Shown here in pieces: positions 12,017-21,544 of a stretch of 36,162 bases of DNA. Position numbers and translations under genes: made by a program. How positions within the stretch are numbered: position 1 is the stretch's first letter; every line of letters begins with the position of its first letter. Under the pieces are notes generated by a model, which saw only the letters and a list, made by a program, of their open reading frames with translations, searched no databases and was not told the DNA's origin. The DNA is taken from NCBI GenBank assembly GCA_946803715.1, contig CAMPET010000017.1, positions 37,240 through 73,401 on the forward strand. Reading direction: 5' to 3'. This DNA comes from Beroe ovata (taxonomy: Eukaryota; Ctenophora; Nuda; Beroida; Beroidae).

Positions 12017-14232
12017 ATGGTAGAGGAAAACGGAGAAGGGATAGCAGAGGGTGCTGGTGGTATAGCTCCACCCCACTACATGGACTTGCACCAGCCTCCA
12101 GATAAACGCACGTGGAAAAACGCCAAAATCAAGGACAAGAGTGTGTGGTTCAAGTGTGACTGTGGCCCCCTTCAGCTGGCGTTAAACCCTGTCGTCACGC
12201 TATGCAGTGTGGTTATCATCATTGCGTTCATTCTGTGGTGTATCCTAGAACCTAATCGTGAGTATACATGGTGCCCGGGACTCGGGGAATAGGTAATGAA
12301 TCCGCTTCTGAAATATAGAGTTGCCAAGTTATCTTGCTCACTTCATATTGTATCCTATGAAGTGCAACACCCAATCGACTTCTTGTTAGGAATTTTTGTC
12401 GCGAATGAACAAAATTCCTGTGCTCGTTGTTCACTGGTCTATTCATAGCGCTGTCCTCAAAAATGCAGCATTCTCCTGGTCCCTTTGCATATGAAACATA
12501 ATCCATCGCATATACCTAACTTTCGTCACATATTTATGAAATATTCTCATATTTCTGACCATATTGTACAGATGCCATATTCTTCAGATGCCATAACAAC
12601 GTTCAAAGATGTGAAGTTGTGGATCACTCAAGTGTTCTGCTGGTTCTACGTGGGATCTCAGGATATTTGGGCAATTGTCCTCATTGCCATCTATTTCAGC
12701 AAATACGGCGACGTGAAACTCGGTATGAGACAACATGATATTTTGAGAAGATATTCTCCGTGTGTCGAAGTGAATTTATGCAGAAAATTTTATTTTTCTG
12801 ATGCGAGTCAAAAACTCTGGATTCCACAATAATAACGCATTGTTAATTTAATCATGGATATCGGCTCTGACACGAATTCATATTTGCACAAGACGAGCTT
12901 TGCAATAACATAGAAGGTGGCGGGTGTAATATTTCCATTTTGAAAATTTTGAGCCACAAGCATTGTAGCCTCCGATTCTTGTGTCAACAAAGATAGCCCC
13001 TGACGGATCAAACCATTTACATCCGTATGGTACGTCATAATCATGCGACATCATGTGTCATCGTGACAGGTAAGGATGACGAGAAGCCGGTCTACAGTGA
13101 CGGAACCTGGTTTGCCATGTTGTTCTCCTGTGGTATCGGAGTTGGCCTCTTCTTCTTTGGTGTGGCTGAGCCAGTGTGGCACTACATTGGTCCTAACAGG
13201 TAATCGCTCCTGTTCTTTACATTCTCTCTTTTAACATATCACTCCCCTGTGAAGTGAGAACTTGTCAAGTCATGTGACATTATTGTTTCTCATAATATAC
13301 TCCAACTCCTCGCCTCAGGTATACAGCTGACAAATACATGCCCGATAATGAGCTTGCCCAGTGGGCAATCAACCTGACCTACTTTCACTGGGGCCTGCAC
13401 GGCTGGGTCGTCTATGTCATGGTCGGCATGATAATGGGCTTCATGGCATTCAGGAAGGGACTCCCCATGACCATGAAGTCGTGTTTCTATCCCCTGATCG
13501 GTGATAGGATATATGGGTGGGTCGGGGACTTCATAGACATCTTCTCAGTGTTGACCACACTGTTTGGCGTGTGTACGTCATTGGGATTAGGGACAAGACA
13601 GGTTAACCTAGGTGAGAGTGGCCGAGATGGATGTTTGGGACACACACACACACACACACACANNNNNNNNNNNNNNNNNNNNNNNNNNNNNCACACACAC
13701 ACACACCTAACATCACGCGTGCCCCTCAGGACTCAACTTTATCGACAGTAGTATCGAGATAAGCACGACTAATCAGGTCATCATCATATGGGGAATCACT
13801 CTGGTCGCCACAATCTCCGTCATTACGGGCGTCGGTATCGGAATACGGCGTCTCTCCGAGATCTGCTTCGGTCTGGGGATGCTCATCATGCTCATGGTCT
13901 TCTTCATGGATGACACATGGTCAGTAAAGTGTCTGGGGTTTCATTGTGATCGTGATCATAGGATCATCAATATACATCATCTTCTATTATAGAGACTTCC
14001 TAACATAGAGACAACTATAACTTTTCAGTCAGTTATCCACTGACTTGATCACTGTAATATCCCCTATATTACAAGGTATATCCCCTTTATGTCCCCTATA
14101 AGTCCCCTATGACAGGTATTTGCTGAATGTTTTCTGTCAAAGTGTAGGATTCTACCTACAATGGCTAGTCCAGCTTGGATTTCACACTGATGCTTTCGAG
14201 ATTAGCACTCAGTCATACGGTGCTAGCGATAG

Positions 14233-14273
<41 letters not shown>

Positions 14274-17039
14274 TATGTGTGTGTATGTGTGTGCGTCTGT
14301 GTGTGTTTTTATTCGACTGATATCAGTTAACCCATACATAACTCTCTATCACCACTCAGATCACTCATTCTATCATTGACATCACCTCCATATCGGTAAG
14401 AAAACAACACAACAACATACATTCTCACTCTCATGTTACTCTCACCCTGTGAATTGTTAGCGGGAGTAACAACTAACCTCTGTGAGACTCACAGGTCGAT
14501 TCATCATGTTGTTTGACGTTTGTTCCCCCAATGCTACCTCCTTGTTACAACCCCTCCCCACTTGTTACTCTCTCCTACTATCCCAGGAAGGGAATACGAA
14601 GCCACTGAAGGTGATGGACCAGCTTCCTGGATGAACGATTGGACCATCTTCTACTGGGGCTGGTGGATCTCGTGGTCCCCATTCGTGGGAATGTTCATGG
14701 CAAAGATATCCCGGGGCAGAACCATGAGGAACTTCATCAACGGTAAAGTTGAACAAACATCCATCTCACTGATAGTTAACTTAAACTACTGATAGTTGAT
14801 ACTATGGGATACACTATTTAGCATCCACCCGGGGTTTCAATGCTTTTTTATCTCCTCGCTCACTCGCATGTATTATAATATAACAGGTTGCTGTAACTTA
14901 AAGAACAATTTGCTGTAACCCATAGACCTGCATAAAGAACAAGTTGCTGTAACCCGTAGATTCGCATATAGAACAAGTTGCTGTAACCCGTTGTCCCGCA
15001 TAAAGTCCAAGTTGCTGTAACCCATTTCCTTTCCCAGGAGCGCTAACAGCGCCCATCCTGTACTCGTTTATGTGGATGGCAATATTCGGGGGTGCCGGTA
15101 TCAGGATAGAGAGGGAGGCAGCGCAGATGTCACTGTGCTGTCCCAGCTTCAACGGGGCATTCCTAGCCGAAAGCGAACAAAATGTGAGATTGAGCTGAAT
15201 TATCAATTGTGTTTCTCGATTTCCAATGCTAATGTAACATGAAGAAGCACTATGACTATATTGACTACGTATGACCATTGTCCCCGATTCAGCTCCTGGC
15301 TCTTGGTCCGTTTGACAGGACTACACTGAAAGCGTGCAATGACCCTGCAAGCTCGGAGGGCGTGGTCTGTAGTGAAACCTCCTGTGAGTGGATACAGGGT
15401 CTCGGACTGTACGCGGACTCCATCGCTAATGAACCTGCTGCCGCTGATACATCGTACAAAGCCCAGCAGTTCATTCTACAGAGCCAATCATGGCTCGGGA
15501 AATACATCTCTGCGACTGATAAGTACGTCTCTTACTCACACTTGTCATATTATAAACCAGTCATCACAGGCGTGTTGTCATAGCGTGTTGTCATAGCGTG
15601 TTGTCATAGCGTGTTGTCATAGCGTGTTGTCATAGCGTGTTGTCATGGTAACAATTGTGTTGTCATGGTAACAATTTGCAGGTCTCATGCTCGTTTGTCC
15701 TGTATGCCGAGTGAAGAGATGTGGTTTGCTGCAATTTCCACATACGGCGACATGGGACATTTCCTTTGCATCATCTCACTCATTGGAATACTTCTCTACT
15801 TTGTAACCAGTTCTGATTCAGGTACACCACGTGTATATCGGAATATTTTGTACCACAGTTTCACATTCCAGACAAATCACCTGACAAATACTCCTCTTTC
15901 CGCGCTCTGGCGTGGTCCACTTCTTATCATGACACCCCTTTTCTATCACTATCACACAAACTGCAAGTACACTCAACAGTTAACACAAACACCGCCCACT
16001 GCAGGTAGCTTGGTCATCGACATTATCTCGGCGAATGGAAACCAGAATCCTCCCGTTTTGCAGAGAATACTCTGGGCCCTGGTGGAGGGTGCCACAGCCA
16101 CTGCTCTTCTAGTCGCCGGGGGCAGTGAATCTCTTCAGGCTCTGCAGGTCAGTGTTGACACTTCCGGGAGGCCCCTAAACTCCTTACCTTGGAAATGGAT
16201 ACCGTTAAGTGGTGTCGGTGTGAGCAGTGTCCACACTGCTGACACTACGCCACACTGCTGACACCACGCCTTGAAACCGATCCTCTGCAGGCAGCGAGTG
16301 TAGCAGCTGGTCTCCCCTACACGGTGGTACTCTGTTTCCTGACCGTGTCACTGTGGCGAGCTCTGGCAATGGAATGTGGCGACCTCAACCCATATGGTCC
16401 TGATTTCGCTGTCAGTATCATTGACCCCTTCACTCAACTCAAGCCCAAGTTATGGGTCGGAGTGCTTGCGAACCTGTTCCTAGCGTGAGTTCCTATTGAC
16501 AGCACCTACTTGGCATGATCTTACGTCTTGGAGTTGATGCATTACGATTTACATTAATAGACAGATATCACTAGTTTATTCCATATTCGGTATCCACTTG
16601 CATATTCACCAACTGATCCAATTTCAGACCCGTGACATTATACAACTCCCTGAAAGAACATAAGCTGAGTGCTCTGTCTTCGGCCGTGATGGCCGCTGTG
16701 TCGTGGCTGGCGTGGATCGCACTTATCATAGCTGCCATAGTAGAGAAAGTGAAGGGAGTGGAACTGGCCGGTATCTACTCCATCGCATGGGTTTTCTACA
16801 TCGGATTTGTCACTGTCATAACAGTAGCGAGGTGCAATATCCGCTCCATACATGGCATCAACGGTAACCCAGTCGAGGATTTCTTCGCTTGTCTGTTCTT
16901 GTACCCTTGTGTTATGATTCAGTTGCAAACTGTCAGCCAACCCAACGGTATAGCTCCCCTTCTGCCTGATGCTGATGATGCAACGTCATCATCGGATATG
17001 GTAATGAAAAATCTTGGAAACGGTGAATCGAAGGCTTAA
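12017..17039 (+). CDS. BCCT-family betaine/choline/carnitine-type transporter, 13 exons
   Basis: Exons: 12017-12257, 12588-12722, 13070-13199, 13319-13611, 13730-13919, 14116-14234, 14587-14742, 15038-15183, 15293-15522, 15682-15821, 16005-16147, 16291-16484, 16628-17039. All junctions are GT-AG, and the phases add up to 842 codons plus stop. It is an integral membrane symporter for quaternary-ammonium osmolytes by family membership; the actual substrate is unknown. Family hallmarks seen: the glycine stretch [18 protein letters not shown] (exon 3), the aromatic-cage helix [10 protein letters not shown] (exon 4), DTWYLLN then FYLQWL (exons 5-6), [16 protein letters not shown] followed by SRGRT (exon 7), and [14 protein letters not shown] (exons 10-11). 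The first membrane helix is at about residues 55-78. At 842 aa it is longer than most bacterial members (about 500-680 aa), mainly because of an insertion with six cysteines encoded by exons 8-10 between two helices. Introns 4 and 6 carry CA/TG repeats, and intron 4 holds a 29-base assembly gap. The start is the first in-frame Met. Confidence 0.93.
13640..13706. repeat. (CA)n repeat with a 29-base gap, inside BCCT intron 4
   Basis: CA runs flank N bases at 13663-13691. The repeat lies just after the donor of exon 4 and ends shortly before the acceptor of exon 5, so it occupies most of this small intron. Confidence 0.95.
14234..14306. repeat. (TG)n repeat starting at the exon 6 donor
   Basis: The TG run starts directly at the GT of the 5' splice site (14235), so the donor itself is part of the microsatellite. 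The run has several TATG and TCTG interruptions. Confidence 0.9.
14885..15022. repeat. About 37-bp tandem repeat in BCCT intron 7
   Basis: Five copies of gttgctgtaaccc or close variants are spaced 34-37 bases apart, with a shared cgcataaagaacaa segment. The array stops just before the polypyrimidine tract and acceptor of exon 8 (15036-15037). Confidence 0.88.
15570..15680. repeat. 13-bp tandem repeat (gcgtgttgtcata) plus 20-bp copies in BCCT intron 9
   Basis: About six head-to-tail copies of the 13-mer fill the intron and grade into two copies of a longer unit containing ttgtcatggtaacaatt. The last copy leads into the acceptor of exon 10. Confidence 0.92.
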
Positions 17040-17520
17040 AAAACTTAACGACCCAAACAAGGGTGAATTAGCATGACATCGGACATGTTGATGAACGTTT
17101 TGACTCTAATATGTAATAATAGTATCAGAGTCGGACTAAATTGTATTAGTACTAAATAGTATTAGTAATTCAGTATTTAAGTGATGTTCCGCAAACCATC
17201 CACGATATCAATATCATGACTGGAAGCGGAGTCCGAGTCCAACGCGGACACAGGACATCGCATTCGGCATTCCCAATTTCCATACTCAAATATACTATTA
17301 CTTATCATACGGCATACTCAAAGTCAATACTTATCAATATCATACTCAATTACGATACTTATCCATACTGATACTCTATGCTCATTAGCTATAGCCGGCC
17401 ATTGACACTTAACAGTTGCTCCTTGCTCTTGACAGTTGCTCTTTGCTTTTTATACATTTTACTTATACATATAGAATTAGAATAGAAATAGAATGGTTTG
17501 TGAATTTGCGCTAATTGTCA
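17040..17520. other. 3' flank of the BCCT gene
   Basis: AT-rich sequence with loosely repeated tcatactcaaa and atacttat phrases at 17270-17380. There is no open frame worth reporting and no clear AATAAA signal after the stop. Confidence 0.5.
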
Positions 17521-17531
17521 CGAAATTATTA

Positions 17532-17653
17532 TATGCCGGACTTATCTGTCCACTGTTTCTTTGCCGGATATTATCAATATCTGTCCACTGTTACTGTTAG
17601 TGTTTCTTGCGCGCGAGAAGCACTGAAACAGTGGACAGATAACATCCGGCATA
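17532..17653. mobile_element. Foldback element 1 (TIR tatgccgga...)
   Basis: The left arm at 17532-17559 and right arm at 17625-17653 are inverted copies of about 28 bases differing by a one-base indel. The interior carries another copy of ctgtccactgtt and a tcttgcgcgcgaga core, suggesting nesting or internal duplication. It is non-coding. Confidence 0.75.
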
Positions 17654-17873
17654 ATTTTTTGCAAAAAATTATATTGCTTTGAATTCGCCTTTCTCAGTCA
17701 ACTGCAACATGCAATGTAATTATTGTTTGTCAGATTTCATCTGACCTGTGCCCGCGTCTCGTGCACACGTTGCGCGCCCCTATTCTACTCAGTGAACTGA
17801 AAAGTCTTAGAAAGGAGACGCGCAGCGCGCGCGGAGTATTTGGGTCACGCAGCGCGGGAACACCCGCGTCGCG

Positions 17874-17971
17874 TTGTCAGATGTTACCTGACCGCTATTT
17901 CTCGCCGCGCGCGTGAAACACTGAAACAGGTCAGATCATGAATCATGATCATGCCAGGTAACATCTGACAA
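17874..17971. mobile_element. Foldback element 2 (17-bp perfect TIR)
   Basis: Positions 17874-17890 (ttgtcagatgttacctg) and 17955-17971 are exact reverse complements. The interior is GC-rich with a cgccgcgcgcg run and the palindrome catgaatcatgatcatg region. The ends match those of element 3, so both belong to one family. Confidence 0.85.
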
Positions 17972-18081
17972 TGCCCGCTGCCCGCGCTGCGCCTTAATTG
18001 ATAATTCGGATCACCGAGTAAATATAACAAATAAGGGGCGCGCAATGCCCCAACGTGCGCTGCATGCACATGTGCAGTGTG

Positions 18082-18215
18082 TTGTCAGATGTTACCTGAC
18101 CTGTTTCTCGCGCGAGCGCGCCTTCATCGAAGGCCGAAACAGGCCTGTTTCGGCCTTCGATGAAGGCGCGCGCGGCGCCGCGCGCGAGAAACTGAGGTCA
18201 GATAAAATCTGACAA
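18082..18215. mobile_element. Foldback element 3 with a perfect 54-bp palindrome
   Basis: The ends are ttgtcagat and atctgacaa. A second inverted pair, gtttctcgcgcg (18103-18114) and its complement (18181-18192), lies inside. The centre, 18117-18170, is a perfect palindrome with 27-base arms and no spacer. Nearly the whole element could fold into one hairpin. There is no coding capacity. Confidence 0.9.
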
Positions 18216-18325
18216 TGCAGTGTGCACACCTTTGTTTCTGGCGCGCGCGTCCAGGTTTCGTTTAACGGCCTTCGATGAAAGGTACGCGCGCGCAAGAAAC
18301 AGAGGTCAGATAAAATCTGATCACA
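18216..18325. mobile_element. Partial foldback element 4
   Basis: Contains gtttctggcgcgcgcg, cggccttcgatgaa and caagaaacagaggtcagata-type sequence closely matching parts of element 3. It ends in the palindrome tcagataaaatctga. The left end lacks the ttgtcagat terminus, so it looks truncated by or merged with element 3. Confidence 0.65.
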
Positions 18326-18841
18326 CAGTAGAATAATTGCCGGATGTTATCCGACATCCGTCTCCTGGCCTTGTCTGATTGGGCAGCTAGCTAATTGGAT
18401 AAATTATTACATTAAAATTCTAGTTTCTATAACAATTCTTTTATTTATTCTTCATCACAATGGTCACGTCAACAAATCTGAGATCACTGCGGCCCAGATA
18501 CTGATCACATTCTCACAAAATGTTTGCTGGCAGATTTAATGGTTTATGATGTTAACTTTTCAAAATCTGCACGGATTTGTTGCCTTAATTGTTGATATCA
18601 TTTCACCAATCTGATGGTGTGTGAAGAGTGTCATTGATTTTGAGAGTGCTAGATGACATGGGCAATGTCCCATAAATATGTATTATGTATTTGGTTCACT
18701 GTCTGCAATGGCCAATACTTATTATCATTTTTAAATCATTGTGGAAGTTGGGAAATATTGTACAGTTTCTTTGTTCTTGATTTCCATTCACATTCAATAT
18801 TTGACTTTTAAATAGCTTGATATCTCTTCAGTTTATCTTCT
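18326..18841. other. 5' flank of the acetate kinase gene
   Basis: AT-rich, with no exon recognised. A small palindrome (gccggatgttatccgacatc region, 18341-18361) echoes the foldback family. No clear TATA box was found. Confidence 0.45.
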
Positions 18842-21103
18842 ATGATCAAGTCATTGCAGAAGCCATTGACAGTGCCATACAGAGCTCACTTATCAATTCA
18901 ACAACATAGATCACAGCCTTCAGGCATTTTTGTCCTCAATGCTGGAAGCAGTTCTCTTAAATTTAATTTATATGAAAGGAAGCATAAGGGACAGTCATTG
19001 ATATTTAATGGTTCTGCTGTTGGTAAGTTTTCCATAATATGAGCCCAACCCTGAATCACAAAAATCCAATATGGAATGAAAAAATGACCTAGTGAATTGT
19101 AGGTTTGGGTAATAGAAATGACAAATTGCATCATGAGTGATTGAATTGATTAACATAAATTAGTTGATTAATATAAATTAGTTGATCAATATAAATTAGA
19201 TTGATGTCTCAAAAGAATCTTTCTTTTCTGACATATATCTTTTCATGAAGTAAGTATGAATTAGTTAATATAGATTAATATTACCAGGTCTGACCGTTTC
19301 TGGTGATGTTGCTCCAAGAATTAAAATAAAGTCAAATCAGAAAACTGTTCTGTCACAAAGTCTTGACTCTGGTACCCATAGTTCCGCACTAGATATCATT
19401 GCCAACTTCATTAAGACTCAGTATAGGTAGGCCATTTGATTACAAAGCTTTCATAATTTCATTCCATATAATGTGCATCCCTTTCTCCACCATTGCCTAG
19501 TAATCTTAAAGCTCAGGTGTGAAGGCAGTTGGACATAGAATAGTGCATGGTGGTACCATGTTCTTAAATAGTTGTATCCTAACACCTGATGTTATGATAA
19601 ATTTACATGCCTTGAACTCTCTTGCTCCACTCCACAATCCCCATAATATTGCCGGAGTCCAAGCTGCAAGCTCAGCATTTCCTCATGCTATCCAAGTATG
19701 AAACTGGATTTGTTGATATTGTGATATGATATTTATATTAAGCGTATTAATAAGAATATCATCTGCTTGTGAAGAACACCTTATATTGCTTACAGGTTGG
19801 AGTTTTTGACACAAGTTTCCACTCTTCACTTCCTCCTAAAGCATTTACCTATCCATTACCTCGGCATCTAGCCATCAAGTATAGAAAATATGGATTTCAT
19901 GGCACTTCACACAAGTTTGTTGTTGACCAAGCTAGAAAGTTTTTGAACAAGGAGAAGATCAGTGCCATTTCTTTCCATTTAGGTGAGGACTGAGGAGCAT
20001 ATGAAATGTCACAGCTGTGCAATGATACATTGATATGAATCACAACTAAAGGTATCTTAATTCTTGAAGGCTCAACTGATCTGAATTGATAATTCACTGT
20101 TCAATCCTTCATATCATCTCTTTCCAGGAAACGGCTGCAGTGCTGCATGTATAAAAGACAACAAATCAATGGATACAACAATGGGTTATACACCACTTGC
20201 TGGTTTGCCCATGGGATCTCGCAGTGGTGACTTGGACCCTTCAATTATAATCAAACTCATCCAAGGTTTACTATACCAACTTTTTATCCGACTTTGGGGA
20301 GGGCAGATTATGTTCTAATCTCTATTGCTCTAATCAATGTGTCACTTCCCAAGATGAGGGACTTACTGCTGATGAAGTCAATGGTATGCTTCATAATGAC
20401 TCAGGACTTTTTGGAATTTGTGGTAAGACCTTGATGAAATGTGCTGGAAAGTGGAATATGATAATAGCTCATAGCCAATAGCCATATGATTTTATTACAT
20501 AGCCATTAGCCATATATTAAATCTTATTGTTACATACTCCTCTTCTACTGAGTGGAAAACTGCCTGTCAAGTTCATATTAGTATGTTCATTGTTGATTTG
20601 ACAGTAAAGCAGTTAACTATGCTTTGTTGGGAATGATAAAGCCCCACTTTTCACAGGCTCCTCCGACAGTGCAACAGTTGAAAAAGGATATGAGAATGGT
20701 GACCCACTATCCTCATTGGCATTTCAAATATTTGCATACAATGTCAAGAAATGTTTAGGTAGGATTGATGAGGTCTCCTTACTTGAATATGAACTAAATC
20801 GTTTCTCAGTCTTCATTCTCTACATTTTCAGGCGCATACTCGGCTGTTTTGAATAACTCTGTTGACTGCGTTATCTTCACTGGTGGAGTTGGGGAAAACA
20901 GTACCGTCCTGCATAATCTGGTTTGTGATGGTCTTCTACCCATAAGTCATGAAAACTTCTCGCGTTCATGTGATATCAGTGACATCACTAGTGAAGCCAC
21001 ATTGGAGTCATGTATTTCCCGCGCGGCCACTAAAGTCCTAGTCATCAAAACAAATGAGGAGCTAGCGATTGCTAATGAGTGCTTAAACTTCCTAGAGTTT
21101 TAG
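18842..21103 (+). CDS. ackA-like: Acetate kinase (acetate/propionate kinase family), 8 exons
   Basis: Exons: 18842-19022, 19288-19426, 19512-19695, 19796-19982, 20128-20265, 20354-20422, 20657-20758, 20832-21103. Phases are consistent and give 423 aa plus stop; bacterial enzymes are about 400 aa. The family enzyme interconverts acetate + ATP and acetyl phosphate + ADP. Motifs in order: [10 protein letters not shown] (32-41), GHRIVHGG (Arg116), [10 protein letters not shown] (Asp173), [10 protein letters not shown] (His203), HLGNGCS (229-235), [10 protein letters not shown] (Arg262), FTGGVGENS, and a C-terminal TNEELAIA (Glu409/410). These cover the positions known as catalytic in Methanosarcina AckA. 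Residues 1-28 precede the conserved domain and are basic, with no acidic residue, which could be a mitochondrial leader. The exon 3 acceptor (19510-19511) is the weakest junction: it is not preceded by a good pyrimidine tract but is the only one that keeps frame. No phosphotransacetylase or phosphoketolase is visible nearby. Confidence 0.93.
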
Positions 21104-21544
21104 AGCTTACAATTTTTGCTTTCATGTGATTTACTGATTTATCTAGAGGTGTCAGGTACCTACCTATTGAATTTTTAATTATTTTTCGTTGTTCTGTTCA
21201 TTTGAATTTTATATTTTTGCCCAATTTTTAAATAATTTTTATGTTGTTGACTGATGTGAGGTTCGATCTGTGTTTTATTTATCATTCATGACTAATTTTT
21301 ATGTTTTAATCTTTTAATGTTAAATGTTTTTATGATTCGACAACGCCTTATCACAAATAAGACTAGTAATGATTCATCTTTTGTCCTTTCATCATGTCTT
21401 GACTTTCACTCCTTCATTAGCACCTTTTCTGATTTCTAATGAAATAACCTACCTAATAATAACCTAATGATAACCTCTAAATGATAACCTCTAATGAAAA
21501 TGTTAGTTTTTCACTAATTTAATCGATTTCGTAGGTTTTGTTGC
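21104..21544. other. Short intergenic spacer
   Basis: AT-rich 441-base spacer between the acetate kinase stop and the next start. It contains a ggtacctacct motif (21158-21168) and, just before the next gene, three near-copies of ataacctctaatga / aacctaatgataacc (about 21447-21499). Confidence 0.5.

Noticed and set aside
13338-13751. Treating the exon 4 open frame as a separate small gene running into the N gap
   Set aside because: The frame after the donor at 13612 is intron and CA repeat; the real coding part is BCCT exon 4.
14341-14400. Extra BCCT exon at atcactcattctatc...tcg|gtaag
   Set aside because: It would shift the frame and meet a stop. Exon 6 joins directly to exon 7 in phase ([11 protein letters not shown]).
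15665-16261. 198-codon frame as one exon
   Set aside because: It reads through intron 10 of the BCCT gene. Splicing at 15821 and 16005 restores the conserved TSSDSGSLV sequence.
18842-21103. Bacterial contamination as the source of the acetate kinase
   Set aside because: Seven phase-consistent GT-AG introns and an AT-rich composition like the flanks, with eukaryotic genes on both sides, argue against it.
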